A stretch of DNA of 64,000 nucleotides. Origin: Epithemia pelagica. Taxonomy: Eukaryota; Bacillariophyta; Bacillariophyceae; Surirellales; Surirellaceae. The notes below the pieces were generated by a model that did no database searches, was not told the origin of the DNA, and saw nothing but the letters and a program-made list of their open reading frames with translations. The DNA is taken from contig OX337233.1 of NCBI GenBank assembly GCA_946965045.2, positions 434,001 to 498,000 of the forward strand, given 5' to 3'. Within the stretch, counting starts at the first letter, position 1. Every line of letters starts with the position of its first letter. A program made the translations under genes and the position numbers. Shown one piece after another: positions 38,979-49,032 of this stretch.

Positions 38979-40451
38979 ATGGTGGTCTCCTCTCTCAAAA
39001 AGAAGACTGCAACCAGCAACAACAACAACAATACCAATCGCCAGACTGCCAAGGTCAAGAAACGAGTGCGCATTCAGGTATCATCGGATCAATACGATGA
39101 AAGAAACAAGAAGGACGACGAATACCAAGAAGCGAGGGAACCCACTAATACTTTTACAAATGATCCATTTTCTTCGTCGGAGGATCCTTCCTGGCTGGAT
39201 TACTTTTCTTCCTGGAATTTAGATGCCGTTCTACCGAGGCACGATGAACAACAAGAACATCATCAACCCAATAGAGAAGAAGAACAACGACAAGACCAAG
39301 TCGATGGAACCAACAACAACGACAATGATATACACCAAAGAACAAGAAGAATCCAAGACGATAATGACCAATCCATTCGGGAGCCCATGTCTCTGCCCAG
39401 CTGTCGTCGTCGTCGTCGGAATTCCTTGACGCCTCACTCGACCCCTACTTCTACTACTACGACGACGACTTCTACTACCTCCAATCTTCGGTCCGATATT
39501 CGAAACCCCTTGAAATGCCTCTTGTGCTTTTCGGCCAAACCACCACCACCACAAGACGACAATGACAATGAACCACAACAACCACAATCTCGACCACGAC
39601 GCGTACCCATTTCCAAATCAAACAACAGCAAGAATCAATTGTCTCGCTTGCCATGGCAGGGAGCAGCCGCCGCCAACAAGAACAACAACCACAAGCACAC
39701 GGCCGAGTCGACGACCAGTCTGTTTCGGCGTCGTCCCAGTCTCTCGGACCATTCCATCCCAAACAACAACAAGACCATCAAGACCCAAACCCGCCAGGCG
39801 TCGAGTACCAGTAACAGTACTACCACGTGTAGTAGCAGCAGTACGAGTAGCAGCGGTGTGCGATACACGGATCATGCCACAACCACGACCACAACGACAC
39901 GGCAGGAAGATGATACGCTGTCCTGTTCCTTGGATGATACGGACGATTGGTCCGATGCCTCCCTGACATGGATGCCCTTGTTTGCCAATGACGACGAGGC
40001 CGCCTCGGCGACATCCTTTTCCTTGACCGCGTCTCCGACCTATTATCGGGAACAATATGACTTGTGTTTGCCCCTGGGCTATCGTCGAACCTTGCAACGA
40101 CAACGACAACGGGCAACGACGGACGAAGATGCCACGACTCGAGTCACGACGGATTTTTATAGCAAGCATTGTCTCCTGGTCCATGGTGGTATGGACGACG
40201 ACGAATATGACGATGACTATGACGAATACAATCACGACAATGACAAGGATGAACGAGGTCCCGGCTATTTGTCCTCCATTCTCAGTGACATGATGAGACT
40301 CGACTCGTTGTCCTCCTCTTCGACAAAACGCACGACTCCGGCAACGGCAAGGACCAACATGCAACCACGCCGCAACAGTCTCTTGGCTACTACTACGGAC
40401 CAACGAGATGCCCCATCCAAGGATCCCTCCACACCCTGGGTGACTCTGTAA
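38979..40451 (+). CDS. AYS-14: array protein with dispersed Trp/acidic patches
   Basis: 490 aa, ATG 38979 (MVVSSLKKKTATSNN; GTTGTCATG context as in AYS-4 and AYS-5) to TAA 40449. EDPSWLDYFSSWNLDAVL (about 39180-39232) is a motif B-like patch near the N-terminus. Later come a long basic/Thr-rich region, DDTDDWSDASLTWMPLFANDDE (about 39935-40000), a more ordered stretch with several Tyr and Leu (SPTYYREQYDLCLPLGYRRTL) and YLSSILSDMMRLDSL. Classical A and C motifs are not seen. No signal peptide. The function is unknown. Confidence 0.66.
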   Translation: MVVSSLKKKTATSNNNNNTNRQTAKVKKRVRIQVSSDQYDERNKKDDEYQEAREPTNTFTNDPFSSSEDPSWLDYFSSWNLDAVLPRHDEQQEHHQPNREEEQRQDQVDGTNNNDNDIHQRTRRIQDDNDQSIREPMSLPSCRRRRRNSLTPHSTPTSTTTTTTSTTSNLRSDIRNPLKCLLCFSAKPPPPQDDNDNEPQQPQSRPRRVPISKSNNSKNQLSRLPWQGAAAANKNNNHKHTAESTTSLFRRRPSLSDHSIPNNNKTIKTQTRQASSTSNSTTTCSSSSTSSSGVRYTDHATTTTTTTRQEDDTLSCSLDDTDDWSDASLTWMPLFANDDEAASATSFSLTASPTYYREQYDLCLPLGYRRTLQRQRQRATTDEDATTRVTTDFYSKHCLLVHGGMDDDEYDDDYDEYNHDNDKDERGPGYLSSILSDMMRLDSLSSSSTKRTTPATARTNMQPRRNSLLATTTDQRDAPSKDPSTPWVTL

Positions 40452-41757
40452 CAACAACAACACAACGGCACAGACAGAGTGTTCTTGTTATGGTTGTTGT
40501 GGAATGCCGAAAGAAGTACAGAGACACAAACATTACGACTACCTACAAGAGATGCCAAGCCATTCGATTCGGAGGCGTTGAACTCCCACGAATGAGTGTG
40601 TGTGTTTGGTTTCGAGCACAAGCAACGGTTTGCGTTCCCGGCTGTTATCTCCTCCTCCCTTTTTTGTGTATATGCTCCCAAATTGTCCAGTAGAGTCGAC
40701 TATTCATAATCTATAAGAAGAATCCTCACGTACGGTCGTATGGCATGATGATAGGTTTAGATCATGGTCGTGTTGGTAGGTGAGTCTACCTAAAAGTACC
40801 GGAGCACATTCATCGTCCGTGGCGGAGATCGAGAGAGTCTGTTGTTCTCTATACTTCCATTACGCACAGTGCTCGAGAGTCGGCATCCTCCAATCCTTGG
40901 AACGAGCACTCCAACTCTATAGCTAGGTAAGGTAGGTGACGGTGCGCCAACCACAAACAAAGGCGCGCACCTCTCGTTCGTGTGTCGAACCGAAAGTGCC
41001 GTTCCCTTTGTCTTCGTTTGCGAATCCGTTTTGGGCATGGATCTCCCATTCTCGTTCCTTTGCTTCTCTAGCCAGAGTATGGGAATTATTCTACTCCTAG
41101 CTAGTTACGAGTAGATAGAGGGTGCCGGCGTGGCTAGTGGGGCTGGTTCCCGGGAGTGGGGGAACATTCCACAAACCTTGCAACCGCTGCAAGTCTCTCG
41201 TGTCTCGTGAGTGTGTACGCGCCAGCCGATCTTCTCGACACTCCCACAATTTCGTGAGTACAAACACTGACCAGAAAGAGGTGCACCATACAACATGGAA
41301 ATTGTGGGCCTGGCGCACTCCATTCGATATCCAGTGAGAGGAGGACCACGGTGCACCTGTTGTGTATCGTATATCCAGTGGAACGTGGAGGATGCGCAGC
41401 GCAAAGTTACTTATCGAGAGGGTGCTCCTTGGGGCCAACTGGCGCTCGTGCCAGATGGAGAACAGACAACAAGTCAAAGAGAGGCTGGTTATGAGAGAAT
41501 ACTGAGAGAATATTTCTCTCTATTCAACGTACCGGTCCACCAAGGTAAGCGTTTTGGGTTTTTTCAAAAAACGATTGGTGGAGGACCTCTCTCTCTCCAT
41601 AATTCCTTAGTGAGCTCCAGTCATAGTTTGATTTGCGTGGTGCTCCATCCGCGCAAGTTTGCCTTTTGGTTTTTTTGGCTTTTTACGAGGCTGCTGCTGC
41701 TACCGTGTGGTTGGCACATTCCCAAACCTTCCAACCAAACAACTACGAAGCAACACC
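40452..41757. other. spacer AYS-14/AYS-15
   Basis: GGTGCGCC at 40941-40948, GGTGCACC variants near 41281 and 41350, and CTAG-rich stretches. Short overlapping ORFs (41097-41774) on both strands show no family or known motif. Confidence 0.4.
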
Positions 41758-43890
41758 ATGATGCTCTTGCGTGAGAATTCCCGATTGGCGGCTACTACGG
41801 CGGCAGTCTCTCGAAGCTTGGTCCGAACGACGAGTCAAGAAGATGGCCTTCTCAGTGATGGCGGTGTCAAACAAGTACCCCAAAAGAAAAAGAAAGATAA
41901 AAAGCATACCAAGAAACAACGACGAGGGATTCGAAACCACCAAGAACCACAAGACACCGACGTGACGGAACTCATTCCCCCCGCACTCAAGTTGCGTCGT
42001 CAACAAAAGCAACAACAACAACAACAACAACAACAAGATGCCATCCAGGCCAAGAATCACGCCACAAAGAAGAAGAAGCGCAAGCAACGTCGTCGTCTGG
42101 GTGGCAAACGACGAGATCCCCCCGCCCAAGGTTCCAAAAACTTTTTGCAAGTCCAACAAGAACAATTGGCCCATTTGGAACGTCAACAACAAGAACAAGC
42201 ACAAGAACAACAACAACAAGACGCCACCCACAAGAAGGAGGCGGAAGGACGATCGGGCTTTTCGATTCAAAACTTTCTCCCTTCGTGGCCGCAGCAGCAA
42301 CCAAAACAACAAGAACCACAACAACAACAAGTACAACAACAACCACAAGCACCACACCAATCCCAGTCCCAATGGTCCGTGGACCGCTGGATGTCCTCCA
42401 TGAATACCGTCTTGACCAAGGCGGCACACAATGTCAGTCACGATACGACACACTTGATGCAGTTGTGGTCCAAACCGAAAAACGAGGACGACGATGATGA
42501 TGAAGAAGAAGACGAGGAGGAGAACGACGAGTTCCATCGCACCTTGCACAAGGCCCCCATTCGAGAAATTGTCATTGGAAGCACCAACGCAGGCGCCCCT
42601 CACACCTCCAAGAGTAACAGTGGGTGGAGATCGAAACGGCTTGGAATGTCCCGGGTCCGGTCTTTTTCACCCTCTCGCCGCTTGAGTCCCATGCGATTGC
42701 GACAATTGTTTCGTCCCTCCTCCAATTCTCCCAAGATGGTCAAGTACCATGCCAACGATCGACCGTCGAATTATCGTGACCGCAGTCCTCGACGTTCCTT
42801 GTCTCGACCACAGCACCAACGACTTCGATCCGTCAGTCCTCCACCTGCCAGACATGGTGGTGGTCGTGGCCGACTTCGATCCGCCAGTCCTCCGCCGGCC
42901 AAACATGGACGTGGTCGACTTCGATCCACCAGTCCACCGCCTGCTCCGCCTCGACGATCGGCCAGTCCCATGCCGGCCAGCCACCACGAACCATCATCGT
43001 TGATGGTGGATACGGAATCCTATGGAGGACATCCCACTACGATTCAGTTTCGACAATGTCGTACCACACCCAATCCCACCACGACTACTACGAGTGCAAA
43101 TGCGGCCGAGAACGACGACCCCCACCACCAAGACGACCAAGCAGAGGCTCCGCCCTTTTACGAATTGAGCCTTCCCTCCTTTTTGGTCTTGCCAACCTCC
43201 CGTGCCAGTCTCATTGAAGGATTGCCCTTTGGGAGTGGCGGTGACAAAAAGAAGGAAGATGAAAACGACAATGACGACGACGGCAACAACCATGGAGACG
43301 AGAAAGAGGAGGACAAGGAAGAGTATGGACGCTTCCATGACGATTACTATCCGGGCTACCACGAAGAAGATGAAGTAGAAATATCCCGATATTCGCCACC
43401 GGGGGACATTTATCCTCGCTACAACAACAAGACTCGTGACCCCACCGTGTCATCGGTGGTGAGCTCCTTGAGTGGCAATTCGGCCGACTACGAATTTTCG
43501 GACGACGAGGAAGAAGAAGATACCAGTGAAACGACATCATCATCATCTTCGTCATCGGATTCCGATTCGTCGGCCACCTCATGTTCGTCCAATTCGACAC
43601 CTCCACCGCCCTTGGATGCCCCCGTCCTCATGACACCGCCCCCTTTACCGGAGGACATGATGAATGCCATGGATCCAGTGACGGGAGATGAGGCACATGC
43701 CAAAACAACCGTGTCGTCGTCGTCGAATCATTGGGATTCCCTCATGGATTGGATGGGTTCCATGTTTAAAAGTGGTGGTAACAAAGCAAACGACTTGACG
43801 ACAACTCTTTCCGAGACATTGTCGTCGTCAGCGAATGACAAGGACAACGACGACGACGACAACAACAACAACAAGACAGAGGATGCCTAG
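41758..43890 (+). CDS. AYS-15: array protein with RS-type repeats and C-terminal Trp motif
   Basis: ATG 41758 (CAACACCATGATG) to TAG 43888, 710 aa; upstream in-frame codons are Phe/Gly/Cys-rich and lack an ATG. The N-terminus is mildly hydrophobic and Arg-containing. Basic Lys/Arg runs and poly-Gln follow, then SGFSIQNFLPSWPQ, VDRWMSSMNTVLTK, an acidic run and an Arg/Ser region (42655-42970) with three RLRSxSPPPA repeats, like SR-protein tails that are phosphorylated. The C-terminus has HWDSLMDWMGSMFKSGG (about 43726-43776), a motif B analogue. The function is unknown. Confidence 0.68.
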   Translation: MMLLRENSRLAATTAAVSRSLVRTTSQEDGLLSDGGVKQVPQKKKKDKKHTKKQRRGIRNHQEPQDTDVTELIPPALKLRRQQKQQQQQQQQQDAIQAKNHATKKKKRKQRRRLGGKRRDPPAQGSKNFLQVQQEQLAHLERQQQEQAQEQQQQDATHKKEAEGRSGFSIQNFLPSWPQQQPKQQEPQQQQVQQQPQAPHQSQSQWSVDRWMSSMNTVLTKAAHNVSHDTTHLMQLWSKPKNEDDDDDEEEDEEENDEFHRTLHKAPIREIVIGSTNAGAPHTSKSNSGWRSKRLGMSRVRSFSPSRRLSPMRLRQLFRPSSNSPKMVKYHANDRPSNYRDRSPRRSLSRPQHQRLRSVSPPPARHGGGRGRLRSASPPPAKHGRGRLRSTSPPPAPPRRSASPMPASHHEPSSLMVDTESYGGHPTTIQFRQCRTTPNPTTTTTSANAAENDDPHHQDDQAEAPPFYELSLPSFLVLPTSRASLIEGLPFGSGGDKKKEDENDNDDDGNNHGDEKEEDKEEYGRFHDDYYPGYHEEDEVEISRYSPPGDIYPRYNNKTRDPTVSSVVSSLSGNSADYEFSDDEEEEDTSETTSSSSSSSDSDSSATSCSSNSTPPPPLDAPVLMTPPPLPEDMMNAMDPVTGDEAHAKTTVSSSSNHWDSLMDWMGSMFKSGGNKANDLTTTLSETLSSSANDKDNDDDDNNNNKTEDA
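42817..42965 (+). repeat. RS-type tandem repeats in AYS-15
   Basis: The block CGACTTCGATCC encoding RLRS recurs about every 50-60 bases, each followed by Ser-Pro-Pro-Pro-Ala and Gly/Arg codons. Confidence 0.7.
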
Positions 43891-44265
43891 GGAGGGGCTC
43901 TGCTGTGGTCAGAGAGCTCCGTACACAAGTTTGTGCTGGTGGTGGTGGTGCTTGGATCATTTCTAGATACCGTCCAGATGTACAGGAAGCAAAACGAAAA
44001 AGACACTCCTCAATAATATACATCATGATCCACAACCTCCCTGCTTGAGTTGGTCCTTTGTACCACCCTGAAATTTTTCGGCAGCAGAACCACAGGGAGA
44101 CTGGTTTGGCCTACTTCGTGGGGAATCGATTGGCATTTTGGTTTCATCTCCATCTCTCGGAACAAACAAACAAAAAGAAGTCTTTCGGATATGGATGGGG
44201 GGTTCCAATCATTCTCATTATACTTTGTTACATAATTGTTAGACATGAATTGTTGCTCGTCGTGC

Positions 44266-44350
44266 CAACAAAGGGAATCTACCTAAAGGGAATCTACCTC
44301 TAGGTAGGTAACTTAGTCCACTACCCAATCGCAGTCGGTCGCAGAACATA
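44266..44350. repeat. direct repeat DR1 flanking the NTPase block (left)
   Basis: Shares CCAACAAAGGGAATCTACCT, GTCCACT, CAATCGCAGTCGGTCGCAG and AACAT, in this order, with 48356-48442. Several small indels separate the copies. Confidence 0.75.
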
Positions 44351-44364
44351 CTCGACCGACTGCC
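44332..44364. other. perfect 11-bp stem hairpin
   Basis: GCAGTCGGTCG (44332-44342) and CGACCGACTGC (44354-44364) enclose an 11-nt loop. DR2 keeps the left arm, but its right arm is displaced (about 48472) and imperfect. Confidence 0.7.
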
Positions 44365-45255
44365 CGGGCGCCATTTCGACGCGCGGGAACAGCCCTCCGG
44401 TGACAGAGGACCGTCTTTCCGGGCCCTGGAAATGTGGCCTCCCAACCCAACGTAGACGTATGGAGGAATCGAACCCTGGACCCTCGGAGAAGAGACCAGA
44501 TTCCGACCACAGACTGCATAAACTAATATGGCAGAGCATTTCCTCTCTCCTTCGCTTACCAGTTGCCGAATCTCTGCAATGTCAGCCTATACCACGCAGG
44601 AATACTCAGTATCATTACGCCTTAATATTTCCACTGTCGGTCTATCCCGTACTGACAATGAAACTAGAGATTTACAAACTACGTAGAGACCTCCCCCCAA
44701 GCATGGGCAAGAAAGTGGTCGCACAAAATAAGGAATCTATATTCTCAAAGGGCGAAACTTGCTGACGAACAGACTGAAAAATCTCACCCCTGCTTGGGAG
44801 TACGGAGAGACCTAGAGGAGTACTCCTACCTAGTAATAGCCTAAATGCCGACCACGAAACCAACTGCATTACCATCCTAGCTATGTCATCTACCACTATC
44901 GAACTCACTCCGAAGATACTCCCACTAAGACACAGAGTAAACGTCGCCGAAAGTGTAAAGAGACGTGTAACGAACGAAGCATTCCCGCCAGAAATTTCAC
45001 TTCATGTTCTATGCGGAGCACCGCGTGGAGTAGCATCGCTTCAAAACTCACAGTTGTCCATTGTCTTCAGTCTTCAGCCTACTAGTACAACGCACAAACT
45101 TGTTGCAAAGAGCTTGATCACCTCGGTTCGTTGCCTCAAGTTGCCTCCTTTCCGAAATTTAGTATACATTGAGTCGCCTCTTGGAATTTCGTCGAACAGA
45201 CAACTTTTACTGTCTTTGAGTCCATTACCTTATATCACCTCAGAGTGTGATTACG

Positions 45256-47720
45256 ATGGACGAACGCATGGACGTGGATCGTGATGCAGCAAGGAACGAC
45301 GACGAGAGCGTTGATACGGCGGGCGCACGTCCTGCTGCAATGACAGTGGAAGAGAATGATAATGGTGACCATGAGAATCATAATGATAATGGCGACGAGA
45401 AAGAGAAAGTTGGCGGGGTCTCCAGTAACGAACCAGGCGGAGGAAAAGCAGGTCTTATCAAGAAATTTCTAGAAAGCGAAGGATGAGGGACGGCTCAAAA
45501 ATGCTAGTCTACTTGAGGGTTTGCTGTGGGTAACGGACGGTCCTGATCCTGACTCTGCAAAAATACAAAATTTGTATGAATCGCTTCGTAGTACAGTCAC
45601 CGTCCAGGACAATGTCGTGGATCGACCAGTGACCATTGGATACAAAATTAAGGACGGCGAGCTATCGCACCGATACGACCTGCAGCTGTTCGCCAAGAAG
45701 GTTATCGAAACGGACAAGTGTTATTATGATGATGTCACCCCTCGTGGACCCAACACTTATGTTGCGCCTTACTTCTGCATGATTCAATCCAGTGGCATGG
45801 GCAAGACAAGACTCTTGTGCGAGTACAGAAACTTGACTCGTTCGGGAAATATCACCCCCAATGACAGTACTCGATGTTACGAAGCAAAGAACATCTTATC
45901 GGGTCCAGTCGAGTGCCGAAAAAGGCATCTTTGACTGCACATTTTCCGTGAGGTTGTCGGAAATGACAAAACAAGAGGACCTGGAGATTTTGCGGAAAAA
46001 GAATGCGGGGTTAATCTATAAATTTCTTGACCATATGGTGAACAAAAAGCTCAAATGGAAGAATGACGACCAGAGCAACACAACCCGCGTCTTGATGTTC
46101 GACGAAGCACATCTTTTGCTTGAAAAGGAATATGAGATGGAGGCGTTTAAATTCCGTTGCATTCGATTGTGGTTGAGGCAAATACGAACAGATATCCGGT
46201 ACGTGGCGGTCTTCACCGGGACTTCTCCTGCTCTTGAAAATTATAAGATTCATTCGGACACGTCGATTACACCGGTGTCGGATTCGCGTCGGATGCAAAG
46301 TCTGCCACGAAAGTTCTATAAAAAAGGCTCGAGGACATTTTCTCCCTTCACTACGTTCACCACGATCGGGTGCCAGCTGCATGTCTGTGGCAATGAAGAC
46401 AACAATTCCCAAACGGAATACGAGAAAGCTGTTGCTTATGGCCGCCCTTTATTCTCCATTATGCAAGCAAACAGTGATCTGGATAGAAAATTGCCCAAGA
46501 TTCTACGTCGTATGGTGCTTCAATCCGAACCGAATGATTGGTTGAAAAATCGACTTTCCTGTTTGAGCGTACTTGGTACCAGGGTTCAAATGGGCAGTAC
46601 CAGCAGAGCCGTGGTCTCGGATCTTGTCGCAAAGGGTTACGCCAATTTAGTGGACCTTACAGACGACGCAGCCAAATTCATTTATCCGACGGATCCAGTC
46701 TGCGCCAGATTGGCAGCCGGAATGATGACATCCGGGTGGAGGCTCGCCGAGTACCGTGGCAAGTGTCCCACCTTTTGGACCTCCAAGGCGAAGGAACTAT
46801 ATTCCAGTGGTTTGTGTCGACCAGAAAAGGGCGATTTTGGTCAAGTTATGGTGGCACTTTACCTACTCTTTTGCGCCGACAAAGTACGAGCACAGGCGGA
46901 TAGTCTTCTCAAGCTCCAATCCATTTCGGTTCCCCTGGGAAGCTGGGCATCGTTTGTCATTCGTGGGGGAAACGACGAAGACGAGACAATGGTCGAGCGT
47001 ACCACTCCGAAAAGGCAGAAACAGAGCTCCTGCCTCCAAAATGAGGGGGCAGATGTTACGATGAAAGCGAATTCTGTCCGTCTAAGCTGTTGGCAGTTTT
47101 GTCGTAACTATCTGCGAGATTATGGGACGAACTGGACGTGTTTTGCCGATCAATCGTTCCTTGGCCATCTTTACAGGTCCGGAACAGGTTTAATTACCTT
47201 TTCTGGCTGTTCACTGATGGATGCAGTTTCGGTCCTTTATAATGTTGGATGTAACCAATACGCTCCTCTTTTCCTATCCATCCAATCCTCGCTGTATGGT
47301 TCGCCTCACGAAGCTCGAAACCTTTGCAGTGACATGGCGAACAAAGCAAAGGAGGGGAACGTTACAAAGGGCCTTTGTCTTGTGGTGGTGTATGGGTCCA
47401 ACGACGCCGGAAGCGACGACGGCGATCTTGAGTTTTCCAAGACCAAGTGTGCCCAAGTAGCCGAGGGGTACCTGGTCCAAGCTGTGGTTCGAATTCCTTT
47501 GAACGACTCGTTCGGTATATCCGATGCACTCGCAAGGTTGACAGAGGATGTGGACGTTTGCGAAGTTCATGCGTCGCACTCCTTTGTCAAGGTTGCACCT
47601 AGGAGCTCGCTGACATGTACTGAATATCTTGGAACACTTTCCAACGAGAGGCCCCAGGCTATGGCTGCCCTCACAGCACTCTCCGAACAGTTGAAGGATT
47701 CCAAGACCAGGTCGTCGTAG
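45256..47720 (+). pseudogene. Crinkler-type P-loop NTPase with degenerate nuclease-like end, two frameshifts
   Basis: Three consecutive + strand frames make one protein: 45256-45483 (acidic start ending KAGLIKKFLESEG), about 45490-45900 and about 45900-47720. Walker A SSGMGKTRLL is near 45792; Walker B VLMFDEAHLLLE is near 46092; then FTGTSPALENY, SFSPFTTF-like and AYGRPLFS motifs follow as in the NTPase domain of Crinkler-family proteins (seen in oomycetes, fungi and other eukaryotes). The C-terminal part (YAPLFLSIQS) sits where an IQ-K nuclease motif would be, but the Lys is missing. The frame changes near 45485 and 45860-45910 need no large loss. Its balanced composition is unlike the array. 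Family assignment is from memory of the motifs. Confidence 0.6.
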
Positions 47721-47826
47721 TGGAGCATCTCAGCGCAAATCCAGGGACTATGCATACGAGCACGAACGTTCTGCACATATAATACGTTGCAACATAAAGC
47801 TTTGGACGGAGGAGTGCCTCTCTGCG

Positions 47827-48387
47827 ATGTATGGTCAAAGGGGGCGGTGTCCTGCTGGTTCCGATCCCCCTCCTCTCGGATGGCTGCGCGGCAGGTATCC
47901 TTTTCCTTGGATCGTGCTAGTACTATTGACTGGTGTATATTCCTATTTTATGGATCGCGTCAATCTCCGAGTCCCAACAGCGACACCTGTCATCGTGATC
48001 GGTATGGTTCTAGTCTTACTATACTACTCGTCCCACCAATCCTATCGAGTATTGGTTCCCTTTTTGCCGGATGCGCGTCTTGTACGTACGACTACAAACT
48101 ACGAACATGAGCAGCATCTTGGACTCGTCGTATGGTGCTACAACGGCAGGTCGAACAACCAGTCCCACCACCCGAGCTACACGCCGCTCGAAATAGTCCT
48201 CCAAGACGACTCGATGGTGCTGGAACCGATTCGTGTCAATGTTGCCAACCTCGCCGCAAAAGAGGACCAGAGCGCCAAGAGCCTCGCAGAAACCAACTGC
48301 CATGCTTTTACCCAAATAAGGAAACTCGGAATCATTATCCATCGTAGGAGTAGTACCAACAAAGGGAATCTACCTCTACCTACCTAG
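47827..48387 (+). CDS. possible small two-helix membrane protein
   Basis: ATG 47827 to a stop at 48387, 186 codons. Two predicted hydrophobic spans (FPWIVLVLLTGVYSYF and VIVIGMVLVLLYY) are followed by a polar domain. The end runs into DR2, and a 107-codon minus-strand ORF overlaps it, so it may be chance. No family is recognised. Confidence 0.25.
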   Translation: MYGQRGRCPAGSDPPPLGWLRGRYPFPWIVLVLLTGVYSYFMDRVNLRVPTATPVIVIGMVLVLLYYSSHQSYRVLVPFLPDARLVRTTTNYEHEQHLGLVVWCYNGRSNNQSHHPSYTPLEIVLQDDSMVLEPIRVNVANLAAKEDQSAKSLAETNCHAFTQIRKLGIIIHRRSSTNKGNLPLPT

Positions 48388-48442
48388 TTAGGTAGATAAT
48401 TTTGTCCACTCTGCTCCAATCGCAGTCGGTCGCAGAACATTG
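48356..48442. repeat. direct repeat DR2 flanking the NTPase block (right)
   Basis: Same orientation as DR1 (44266-44350), with matching words at both ends and a diverged centre. Confidence 0.75.
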
Positions 48443-49032
48443 GTGACGGAGGAGGAGTGCGCGTGGGTGCTCCGACCGACCTTCGTCTGGTGCACTCCGA
48501 GGGTCCGCGCACGACATTTTTGTAGCGGGTGTTTAACTGCCAATGCCATATTTCCCATTAAATCTGAAGAAACGAACCTTTAATGAAATGGTCTGTTTAG
48601 ACCGTTGAGCAATCTTGTCCATAGATATTGGGGATAAAGCCCCTCCTAAGTTGCGCACGCCGACCAATCGTTCGTGTCCGTTTCAAGAGCAACAGGTGCT
48701 GTTCGTCTCTGCCGTTCGTTCAAAACCCGAAACTATGGGCTTGCCTCCACATTTTTGGGCATGGCACCTTGCACCCCGTTTTTTTTTGAAAAATAATATT
48801 CGATAAACAAACTGGTCTGGATTCGACTTGTGTCAACACTCATTGCCAGTGTGTGCGTGTGTGTGTGTTGGATTGAAGGTCTTATTGTTGAGGTGATTGT
48901 TCCAAAACAGGGAGAAAACTATATCAGAGAGGGAGTGGACACGATCCTTGTTGGATTCTAGCTTTGACTTTTGGATCTCCGGAACACCTTTATTGTTATC
49001 ATCCGTAACATCATTGTCTGATACTACCAACC

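Larger units (their letters stand above)
43891..45255. other. spacer AYS-15/NTPase block
   Basis: Holds left direct repeat DR1 (44266-44350), the hairpin 44332-44364 and, on the minus strand, a perfect RNA polymerase III B-box-like word GGTTCGATTCC (44466-44476). A 133-codon ORF (44883-45284) has ordinary composition without a recognised domain; it may be a non-family N-terminal exon. Confidence 0.4.
47721..49032. other. spacer NTPase block/AYS-16
   Basis: A 186-codon + strand ORF (47827-48387) with two hydrophobic segments is listed separately. DR2 lies at 48356-48442. AT-rich sequence (48540-48830) and a GTGTGTGTGTG run (about 48856) follow before AYS-16. Confidence 0.4.

Noticed and set aside
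41659-41757. Upstream extension of AYS-15 (Phe/Gly/Cys-rich)
   Set aside because: No ATG and non-family composition; the ATG at 41758 has a context like that at 37759 in AYS-13.
44461-44545. tRNA gene on the minus strand
   Set aside because: The T-loop word is present but the T-stem does not pair and no acceptor or anticodon stem can be built.
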